From: Ruminococcus sp.
Lineage (GTDB): Bacteria > Bacillota_A > Clostridia > Oscillospirales > Ruminococcaceae
Length of the DNA stretch: 51,270 nt
Assembly (NCBI RefSeq): GCF_016283395.1
Contig: NZ_JAEEMU010000054.1
Span: 1 to 51,270, forward strand
Direction of reading: 5' to 3'
The position numbers were made by a program, and so were the translations under genes. Shown here piece after piece: positions 44,674 through 51,270 of this stretch (position 1 is its first letter; each line of letters starts with the position of its first letter). The notes beneath the pieces were generated by a model that ran no database searches, was not told the origin of the DNA, and worked only from the letters and a program-made list of their open reading frames with translations.

Positions 44674-46986
44674 ATGAATGAGACCAAAAACAAAAATTTC
44701 GATTTGAAAGCGTTCCTGCTGAGAACTCTCACAGACCCTGTGCTGTGGTACACGATCCTGATAATGACATCGCTCATGTATCATTACCGCAACCGCGATA
44801 CCACAAAGACCGATAATCAGGGATATATCTTTGCGCTGGGCTGGGGAATGTGCAGTTTTTTCCTCGGCTGGATAATGTTCAGAATATTTGATTTCATGAA
44901 AAAGCATAATTTCCTCGGCTTTTTCATGTATGCGGCTCTTGTTGTCGTATTCGGCGCGGGAGTCCGTGAGGCGATCAACATAGGTAAAAAGGACTATTCT
45001 ATCCTATGGGGACTTTGGTTCCTTACACCGCAGGATACCATGAGCTTCAACTTCTGGTATGCGGCTGCCTTTTATCTGTTGTTCATGCTTTTCATGGGCT
45101 CGGTAATTTACTATTTTACGCGCATAAGATACAGGATATTCATGAATTTCCTGATATTCATCATTCCTTTCTCCATTTACGGTAAGGAATATGAAAAAAT
45201 GCCCACAGTATTCATTATTCTTCTGGCTGTGGGATATATACTTCTCATGGTCTACTACAGACAGCTTACGGATACCGAAAGCACGGTATTCGTGGAAAGA
45301 AGAAAATCATGGAAGCCAATTGCGGTCTATGCCGTGATCTTTGCGGCGGCGGCGGCTATTTTCCCGAAGCCTGCTGTTGTGGCGGACAGAACTGTCCTCG
45401 AAACTCTCATCGACGCCGATCAGTTCACTGATAAGCTCAATGCGATGATAGACATTTTCCGTGATACCACTACGGGAGAACAGTTCCGCTCAAATAACGA
45501 TGATACTCTCATCTATGAGGTAAGAGCAAACGGTCCTCTGAGGATCAAGACTGCTACTCATTCCACCTACAGCTATCAGGACGATAAGTGGAGCATTGAG
45601 GATATGGACAGCAGATTCAGCACCAAGAAAGGCGATGTTCCTGTTGATATCGGCTGTCATATGGGAATCGCAGGCGCTGTTCTCGAAGCGGCTTCTATCG
45701 ACAGTGAGTTTGCCGAGAAATACGGGCTTACAGAGTTTGTGGAGAACGGACTTGACGAGCCTGATATCAGAGAGGCTGAATTCTACAGCTTATTCGGACG
45801 CGCAGGCATAACCAAGGGCACGGATATGGCTCCTGTACCGCAGTTTGCCATAGCTATGACTGATTCTACAAGAAAGCATGACGTAGTCCGTCTTCGCGGC
45901 GGTACGGTCTATGCTGTCGATAAATATTTTGCCACAGATGAATTTTTTTCATTTGTTTATGATGATGATACCTTCTTCATGAGCGCTGAAAACAACAAAT
46001 TCATCAATAAGCTGGCAGAATGCGATTATGAGGAGCTACTCCTTGACGCAAGCTTTATCCTCGACGAAAACCTTACTGACGAAAGCTCAGAGGATTATGT
46101 GCAGAAATGCAGATATATCGACATAGACTATATGCTCTATGACGATTATCAGGAGTATCTTCTTGATTACGGCGGAAAAAGCGACATAAAGGCTCTTTCC
46201 GACGAGATAACAAAGGGCTGTCAGACAGAATATGAAAAGGCTAAGGCGATAGAGCGGTATTTTTACAATAACGACTACGTCTATAACCTTAAATACAAAA
46301 AAGAAAAGGGCGAAAACGCAGAAGACTTCCTGTTCAGTACAAAAACAGGCGTCTGCTACGAATACGCCACTGCAATGGTGCTTCTTGCACGTGCCGCAGG
46401 TATCCCCGCAAGATACTGCGAGGGCTACAATATGACTCATAATGAGGGCGGCAGATTTGTGGGCAGTACCAATTATTCGATCCGCGCAAAGGACTTGCAC
46501 GGCTTCCCCGAGCTTTATATAAGGGGCTATGGCTGGGCAAGCTTTGAGCCTACCGTTGCCGATATTGTGGAAACGGGCAATAAAAAAGCCTCGACTGCTA
46601 CGGATATGCTTTCATATGCAGGCCTGATGATACTGGCAGGCGCAATGCTGGTACTGCTGTTTGCATTCGTATATCCCATGCTGTCACATAAATGGTTCAT
46701 TTTCAGAGGAAAAAAACGCAGTCCGAATGACGCTGTCAGAGCTGTAATGCACAGGATTTGCAAGGTCTATGGTATCGAAAACGTCAATACCTCAAATGAG
46801 GCGGCGGCTCTCGTACATGAGATGTCGGGCGCAGATATCACGGATACTGCTGAGTTATTCGACAGGTCGGTCTACGGCAGTGTAACTCTGAGTGAGCAAG
46901 AAAAAGAAAAGGCGATGAACGAATATATCAGAGCATATGATGAGTTCAGAGAAGCCAGAAAAAGGAGACGCATAAAAAGCCGATAA
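44674..46986 (+). CDS. Transglutaminase-like multi-pass membrane protein
   Basis: This 770-aa protein has about five or six N-terminal membrane helices (residues 20-240). A large domain with a transglutaminase/papain-like core follows at about 510-630: Cys in TKTGVCYEYATAMVLLARAA, His in DLHGFPELYI, Asp/Glu in GWASFEPT. One more membrane helix (about 645-670) precedes a cytoplasmic tail. It begins 2 bp after the DUF58 gene, so the three genes are coupled. Proteins of this plan are thought to act on peptides at the outer face of the membrane; the substrate is unknown. Confidence 0.88.
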   Translation: MNETKNKNFDLKAFLLRTLTDPVLWYTILIMTSLMYHYRNRDTTKTDNQGYIFALGWGMCSFFLGWIMFRIFDFMKKHNFLGFFMYAALVVVFGAGVREAINIGKKDYSILWGLWFLTPQDTMSFNFWYAAAFYLLFMLFMGSVIYYFTRIRYRIFMNFLIFIIPFSIYGKEYEKMPTVFIILLAVGYILLMVYYRQLTDTESTVFVERRKSWKPIAVYAVIFAAAAAIFPKPAVVADRTVLETLIDADQFTDKLNAMIDIFRDTTTGEQFRSNNDDTLIYEVRANGPLRIKTATHSTYSYQDDKWSIEDMDSRFSTKKGDVPVDIGCHMGIAGAVLEAASIDSEFAEKYGLTEFVENGLDEPDIREAEFYSLFGRAGITKGTDMAPVPQFAIAMTDSTRKHDVVRLRGGTVYAVDKYFATDEFFSFVYDDDTFFMSAENNKFINKLAECDYEELLLDASFILDENLTDESSEDYVQKCRYIDIDYMLYDDYQEYLLDYGGKSDIKALSDEITKGCQTEYEKAKAIERYFYNNDYVYNLKYKKEKGENAEDFLFSTKTGVCYEYATAMVLLARAAGIPARYCEGYNMTHNEGGRFVGSTNYSIRAKDLHGFPELYIRGYGWASFEPTVADIVETGNKKASTATDMLSYAGLMILAGAMLVLLFAFVYPMLSHKWFIFRGKKRSPNDAVRAVMHRICKVYGIENVNTSNEAAALVHEMSGADITDTAELFDRSVYGSVTLSEQEKEKAMNEYIRAYDEFREARKRRRIKSR

Positions 46987-47007
46987 CGTAAATACGGAGG
47001 TTGGATT

Positions 47008-48210
47008 ATGCGAACTGTAAAAGAAAAAGGAATATTTTCTGTCCTGCTTGCATTTCTTTTCCTTATCGGAATGCTTGCGGGAGCGTGTCAGACGAATAAC
47101 AAGGCTCATGCAGCCGACGACTTCAGACTCTGGAGACAGAATGACGAGCGCTGGGGCAGCTATGCTATCGGCGGTTCTACAGTGCGCAGCTCAGGCTGCT
47201 ACATAACCTCTATCGCAATGGCTGCGGTTGCTTCGGGAGCTAAGGATACCGAAAGCTTTGATCCGGGTGTGTTTGCAAAGACTCTCAATGATATGAAGGC
47301 TTTCAATCAGTGGGGCGGACTCAGTGCGTGGGGCTCCGTCAACAAGGCTATCCCCGAGGTAAGCATCGCTACGGCAAACCTGAACTTCAAGTCGGATACT
47401 CAGAGCGGAAAGGCTTCTGAGATAAAGGAATATCTCGACAAGGGACTTTACGTTATATGCAATGTGGGCGGACACTGGGTGTATATCGACGGTATCATCG
47501 GTGACGACGTGTATATGGCTGATCCTGCCAAGGACGAGATACTCATGTTTGAGGCATATGATAACAAGAATATAACAGTTTTTCAGGCGATCAAGGGCAA
47601 GAATCCGTATAAAGGCTTCACACCTCTTGAAATACCGGAAAAAGATACCGAAACTTCTACAGTAACTTCCTCTATAACAACTACAGCGGCTGCTGCGCTG
47701 ACAACTACAACAGCAGTGCAGACTAAAGCCAAAACAACAACTGTCACAACAACAAAAGCGCAGACCACTCCGCGCCCTGCCGTTACTACGGTGACTTATA
47801 AGGCAGGAGAGTATTACTGCTCCGACAGTGTGCCTGTAAAGGTATGGTCGGACATTAAGGCTCAAAAGGACGCTATAGCTTCGCTTTCATACGGAAACGT
47901 TGTCAGGGTGCTCAGCGTCAGCGGAACAGTGGGCGAGGTGAAAATAGGCGGCAGAAACGGCTATGTTGAGCTGACAAAGCTTGAATATGCAGGCGAGCCC
48001 GAAGAATATGAAGCAGGCGACGTTAATAACGACGGCAGCTTCGATACCTATGACTTAGCGCTTATAAACGAGTACCTCAACAGTCTCGGCAAGCTGCCCG
48101 AGGGTATCTCAGTGCTTACAACTGCGGAGATAGCTGCTGCTGATATCAGCGGCGACGGCATTGTTGATAACAATGATGTGCTCTTATATCTTATGCTTAT
48201 TTGCAATTAA
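47008..48210 (+). CDS. Secreted C39-like cysteine peptidase, Thr linker, SH3-like domain, dockerin
   Basis: This 400-aa protein has a signal peptide (to AHAA, about residue 36). A C39_2-type papain-like domain (40-205) shows Cys in VRSSGCYITSIAMAA, His in VGGHWVYIDG and Asp in MADPAKDE. After a Thr linker (about 215-255) come an SH3b-like domain (about 268-330, VVRVLSVSGTVGEVKIGGRNG) and a dockerin (about 335-398: GDVNNDGSFDTYDLALINEY, ADISGDGIVDNNDVLLYLML). It follows the transglutaminase gene by 21 bp and may belong to the same operon. A peptidase with an SH3b domain and a dockerin could act on wall peptides or cellulosome proteins; this is inference. Confidence 0.85.
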   Translation: MRTVKEKGIFSVLLAFLFLIGMLAGACQTNNKAHAADDFRLWRQNDERWGSYAIGGSTVRSSGCYITSIAMAAVASGAKDTESFDPGVFAKTLNDMKAFNQWGGLSAWGSVNKAIPEVSIATANLNFKSDTQSGKASEIKEYLDKGLYVICNVGGHWVYIDGIIGDDVYMADPAKDEILMFEAYDNKNITVFQAIKGKNPYKGFTPLEIPEKDTETSTVTSSITTTAAAALTTTTAVQTKAKTTTVTTTKAQTTPRPAVTTVTYKAGEYYCSDSVPVKVWSDIKAQKDAIASLSYGNVVRVLSVSGTVGEVKIGGRNGYVELTKLEYAGEPEEYEAGDVNNDGSFDTYDLALINEYLNSLGKLPEGISVLTTAEIAAADISGDGIVDNNDVLLYLMLICN

Positions 48211-48225
48211 GGAGTAATTTAACTA

Positions 48226-49191
48226 ATGGAATGGACAGAAGTCAACATTTATACCACTACCGAGGGCATTGAGCTTCTCTGCTCAAAGCTGGGAGACATC
48301 GGCATCAAGGGCTTTTCCATAAAGGATCCCGAGGATTTCAAGGAGTTCCTTGAAAACAAGAACGGTCAGTGGGACTATATCGACGACGACCTTATGGGAC
48401 TTTCCGAGTGTGAGACCTGCGTCACGGTCTATATACCGACAAACGGTCAGGGAGCAGAAATGCTCATCGCTATCAAGTCCATGCTTGCCGAGATGAAGGC
48501 AGCCGATACCGAGGGCGCTTACGGCAGACTTGAAGCCGAAATGTCAAGTATCCGCGAGGAGGACTGGGCTAACAACTGGAAGCAGTACTTCAAGCCCTTC
48601 AAAGTAGGCGAAAAGCTGGTCATCAAGCCCTCATGGGAGGAGTATGACAACTCCGACGGCAGGATAATCCTTGAAATTGATCCTGCTTCAAGCTTCGGCA
48701 CAGGCAAGCACCATACCACAAGGCTTTGTCTTGAGGTGCTGGAAAAGTACCTGAATAAGGGCGACAAGCTTCTGGATATGGGCTGCGGCAGCGGTATACT
48801 CTCTATCGGAGCTATGCTTTTAGGCGCAAAGAGCGCTGTTGCAGTGGATATCGAGGAAAATGCGGCGGTAACTGCCCTTGAAAATGCAGTCAAGAACCAC
48901 ATTTCGCCCGATGTTTACAAGACTTACTTCGGCAATATCCTCACAGACGAGAAGCTTGCTGATGAGATAGACGACAAGTATGACATAATCGCAGCAAATA
49001 TCGTTGCGGACGTACTTATCGCCATGAAGGAAAGCTTCCTGCGCTACCTTAAAAAAGGCGGTATCCTCATTGTTTCGGGTATCATCGAGGAGCGTATGGA
49101 CGAGGTCATAGACGCGCTGAAGTCCGTTGGCTTCAAGGATCCTGAGCCCGAAGTCCGCGAGGGCTGGGCAGCAGTTAAATTCACAGTTTAA
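48226..49191 (+). CDS. prmA: Ribosomal protein L11 methyltransferase
   Basis: This 321-aa enzyme methylates ribosomal protein L11. Landmarks are EDWANNWKQYFKPFKVG, the PrmA signature DPASSFGTGKHHTTRLCLE, SAM motif I LDMGCGSGILSIGA (about 184-197) and ANIVADVLI as the post-SAM motif. Full length for the family. It follows the peptidase gene by 15 bp, with site aaggag. Confidence 0.96.
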   Translation: MEWTEVNIYTTTEGIELLCSKLGDIGIKGFSIKDPEDFKEFLENKNGQWDYIDDDLMGLSECETCVTVYIPTNGQGAEMLIAIKSMLAEMKAADTEGAYGRLEAEMSSIREEDWANNWKQYFKPFKVGEKLVIKPSWEEYDNSDGRIILEIDPASSFGTGKHHTTRLCLEVLEKYLNKGDKLLDMGCGSGILSIGAMLLGAKSAVAVDIEENAAVTALENAVKNHISPDVYKTYFGNILTDEKLADEIDDKYDIIAANIVADVLIAMKESFLRYLKKGGILIVSGIIEERMDEVIDALKSVGFKDPEPEVREGWAAVKFTV

Positions 49192-49239
49192 TATTATGCA
49201 GAGCATATATTGATATCATCAAATTAAGGAGAATAGAAA

Positions 49240-50442
49240 ATGGGAATTTTCAAGAAGAAAAACAACAATAATCAGAAGACAGAGGAAGTTCAGAATACTG
49301 ATATAAGAGCTGACATAAAGAGCATGGTGCTCGAAAACCTCAACGAGAAGCTGAAGGGTACTCTCTATGATGACTGTGTCATTATGCCAAAGGGCTTTAC
49401 CATTGATGTTCAGGTAGGCAAGGCAGACGAAACCGATGGTGTACTTATACTTCAGACTATCTTTATCGTAAAGCATGACGACTTCGACGAGCCCCTTATC
49501 GAGCCTGTTGACTCACAGGGCAAGGACGAGACAGAGGCTGCTAAAATGGCTGTAGAAATATTCTACGGCGGCGTATGGCACCCGCTCGACCAGTCTATCG
49601 CAAAGAAAAATCCACAGTATGTACCTGTTGATTTCCTCAGACAGCACTACGATTTCGATATGTACTGCCAGTCTGTAGTAAGAATAGGCGTTAAGGACAA
49701 GCCGCCAACGATGCTGGTTAACTTCATCAGTACAGAGATACCTAAGTATCTGGGCTCAAAGAAGTACTACTGGCTGAGAATATACCTTGCAAAGTACAAG
49801 GAGAAGAAGATAATCGAGGTGCGTATGAACGGCTCTGTGCTTGTAGAGCTTCCTAAGTACTTTGAGAAGTATGTTGAAGAAGAAATGTTTGCTGATGAGA
49901 CCTTTGTTTCAGAGAAGCAGTACGCTATCTTCGTTCAGCGTGAGGACGACCAGTGCCCGTTCGACAAGGAGCTGGTAATGAACGCTGCAAGAGAGACTAT
50001 CAGCATGATGGAGAAGATAAACAACCACGACGAGTATGTTGCAATGGCTGACAAGCTCGAGGAGCTGGTCGGCGGCAACAAGGGACTTGCAGGCGAGATA
50101 AGAGTATTTATCCCCGAGATATTTGCAAAGTTCACACTGGGCTACCGTGAGGGCGACAGCCTCTTCCTCCTTGAGGGCGAGGGCGATGCACAGCAGAGCA
50201 TCGAGTTCAAGAAGACACAGCTCCGTACCTATTTCTACCTCCAGCAGGCTATACTTGAGTATCTCAGCACAAACCCGAGTCAGGAGAACGTAACACGTAT
50301 CGTTACAAACAGCGTCGCTTTCAGAGAACTCAAGAGAGCTATCGACACTGCTAAGGAGCAGGGCAAGGAGATCAAGCCAAACGACCTCTATGTTCCGGGT
50401 ACAAGCTATAAGATAGGCGAGGAGAACTACAGAGTCTGGTAA
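49240..50442 (+). CDS. Conserved cytoplasmic protein of unknown function
   Basis: This 400-aa protein has no signal peptide or membrane helix. It starts with a basic Asn-rich tail (GIFKKKNNNNQ), followed by a mixed alpha/beta N-terminal half (MPKGFTIDVQVG, GGVWHPLDQSIAK) and a largely helical C-terminal half. I cannot assign a function; it looks like a conserved DUF-type protein. No catalytic motif is obvious. It lies 48 bp after prmA and has a strong aaggag site. Confidence 0.75.
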   Translation: MGIFKKKNNNNQKTEEVQNTDIRADIKSMVLENLNEKLKGTLYDDCVIMPKGFTIDVQVGKADETDGVLILQTIFIVKHDDFDEPLIEPVDSQGKDETEAAKMAVEIFYGGVWHPLDQSIAKKNPQYVPVDFLRQHYDFDMYCQSVVRIGVKDKPPTMLVNFISTEIPKYLGSKKYYWLRIYLAKYKEKKIIEVRMNGSVLVELPKYFEKYVEEEMFADETFVSEKQYAIFVQREDDQCPFDKELVMNAARETISMMEKINNHDEYVAMADKLEELVGGNKGLAGEIRVFIPEIFAKFTLGYREGDSLFLLEGEGDAQQSIEFKKTQLRTYFYLQQAILEYLSTNPSQENVTRIVTNSVAFRELKRAIDTAKEQGKEIKPNDLYVPGTSYKIGEENYRVW

Positions 50443-50471
50443 GCTGAATATTTTCGCTGCAAAAACGCATT

Positions 50472-50494
50472 TTCCCCCGCCGCAGGCGGGGGAA
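50472..50494. repeat. GC-rich perfect hairpin
   Basis: TTCCCCCGCC (50472-50481) pairs perfectly with GGCGGGGGAA (50485-50494) around GCA. There is no T tract on either strand. It is much more GC-rich than its surroundings and could be a small repeated intergenic element. Confidence 0.55.
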
Positions 50495-50569
50495 TGACAT
50501 ATAAGCCCCAAAATCTTTTGGCTATATTGAAAGTAAATGATTTTGTATAGGGAATATTGCAAAAAAAGC

Positions 50570-50683
50570 TTGACAAAGCCGTATCTTTGTGATAAAATAT
50601 TATTGCCGCTTGTAAACAGGCTTTAAAGTTGTGCGCTCACACGCCTGTAACAGCGAGTTTATTGAAAAGGCAGGTGCCACAAT
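50570..50683 (+). promoter_or_regulatory. rplU promoter and L21-type leader
   Basis: TTGACA (50570-50575) and TAAAAT (50593-50598) with 17-bp spacing. A leader of about 80 nt precedes rplU, with repeated GCCTGTAA/AGGCAGG-like complementary segments. Firmicute rplU genes commonly have an L21 leader RNA here; the match is by position and general look, not by alignment. Confidence 0.65.
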
Positions 50684-50995
50684 ATGTACGCAGTTATTGA
50701 AACCGGCGGAAAGCAGTATCAGGTAAACGAGGGAGATATCATCTTCATCGAGAAGCTCGCAGCTGAGGCTGATGAGACAGTTACTTTCGACAAGGTAGTA
50801 GCTCTCGGAGCAGACGATGGACTCAAGATCGGTACACCTTATGTTGACGGTGCAGCTGTAAGCGCAAAGGTTCTGAAGAACGGCAAGGCTAAGAAGATCA
50901 CTGTTTTCACTTACAAGCCTAAGAAGGGTGAAAAGAGAAAGCAGGGACACAGACAGCCTTACACTCAGGTCAAGATCGAAGCTATCAAGGCTTGA
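50684..50995 (+). CDS. rplU: 50S ribosomal protein L21
   Basis: This 103-aa protein is L21, with the family start [14 protein letters not shown] and the C-terminal signature [11 protein letters not shown]. Full length. The start has a ggcaggtg site. It is followed after 2 bp by prp, the usual order in Firmicutes, where rpmA (L27) comes next. Confidence 0.98.
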   Translation: MYAVIETGGKQYQVNEGDIIFIEKLAAEADETVTFDKVVALGADDGLKIGTPYVDGAAVSAKVLKNGKAKKITVFTYKPKKGEKRKQGHRQPYTQVKIEAIKA

Positions 50996-50997
50996 TC

Positions 50998-51270
50998 ATG
51001 ATCCGCGCAGAATTTTATGAAAAGCAGGGACTTCTGACAGGTTTTAAGTTCAGCGGCCACTCAGGCTATGCCGAGAGCGGAAAGGACGTTGTCTGTGCGG
51101 CTGTTTCATCAGCGGTACAGCTTACTGCAAATATCCTCGATGAATTCGGTTTGAAGCCGCAGGTGACTGTGGGGGATAACGTTATCGAATGTATCTGCGG
51201 TGACGGGGGAGAGATACCTTCGCGTCTGCTGAGTGTTTTAAAACAGCACTTTGAGGCTATACTGGAAGAG
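50998..51270 (+). CDS. prp: Ribosomal-processing cysteine protease Prp (cut by window end)
   Basis: The first 91 codons read MIRAEFYEKQGLLTGFKFS, then GHSGYAESGKDVVCAAVSS. The His of GHSG and the Cys of DVVCAAVS are the catalytic pair of Prp, which removes the N-terminal extension of ribosomal protein L27 in Firmicutes. The position between rplU and (beyond the window) rpmA supports this. The start lies 2 bp after the rplU stop with only a weak site (aagg), so it is probably coupled. The stop is outside the window. Confidence 0.93.
   Translation, partial: MIRAEFYEKQGLLTGFKFSGHSGYAESGKDVVCAAVSSAVQLTANILDEFGLKPQVTVGDNVIECICGDGGEIPSRLLSVLKQHFEAILEE

Overview
The window looks like chromosomal DNA of a fibre-degrading, cellulosome-building Firmicute close to Ruminococcus (Oscillospiraceae). 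The reasons are: six intact secreted proteins and one broken one carry dockerin modules with paired calcium-loop repeats; Thr-rich linkers are common; there is a CE3-dockerin-CE1 esterase and a dockerin-bearing GH18; promoters are mostly TTGACA-N17-TATAAT; and the housekeeping orders (rpsB-tsf, rplU-prp) are typical of Firmicutes. I cannot name a species from sequence alone.

Region 1 (1-12.2 kb) is a nitrogen-assimilation block. A divergent ammonium transporter (amt, minus strand, cut by the window edge) faces gltB-gltD-glutamine synthetase-ANTAR regulator-purF, followed by a GNAT acetyltransferase and asnB. Both divergent leaders begin with a small hexaloop hairpin that overlaps the 5' arm of an intrinsic terminator. 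This is the layout expected for antitermination by an ANTAR protein, and the operon encodes one. Its receiver domain lacks the phosphorylatable aspartate.

Region 2 (12.2-35.1 kb) is mainly a cellulosome/secretome accessory region. It holds dockerin proteins with SpaA/Cna-B-like domains, an ECF sigma factor overlapping a Thr-rich single-pass membrane protein, an LRR (BspA-like) dockerin protein, recQ, a GH18-dockerin protein, a decayed McrB-type restriction gene, a MATE exporter behind an attenuator with a possible leader peptide, a frameshifted beta-helix/Big_2/dockerin gene, the CE3-dockerin-CE1 esterase with a 36-bp minisatellite, and a SpaA-like dockerin protein. The last two share a promoter built on 11-bp direct repeats.

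Region 3 (35.1-42.4 kb) holds a phage-like fragment beside tRNA-Leu(UAG), a Cys-rich PAKE-tail protein, the TM1266-family regulator plus hydG ([FeFe]-hydrogenase maturation) behind a candidate attenuator leader, a 55-aa microprotein resembling a lone sortase signal coupled to an LRR-dockerin protein, a YlmC/YmxH-family gene, and rpsB-tsf.

Region 4 (42.4-51.27 kb) is a MoxR-DUF58-transglutaminase operon running into a C39-like peptidase/SH3/dockerin protein, prmA, an unrecognised 400-aa protein, and then rplU-prp, with prp cut by the window end.
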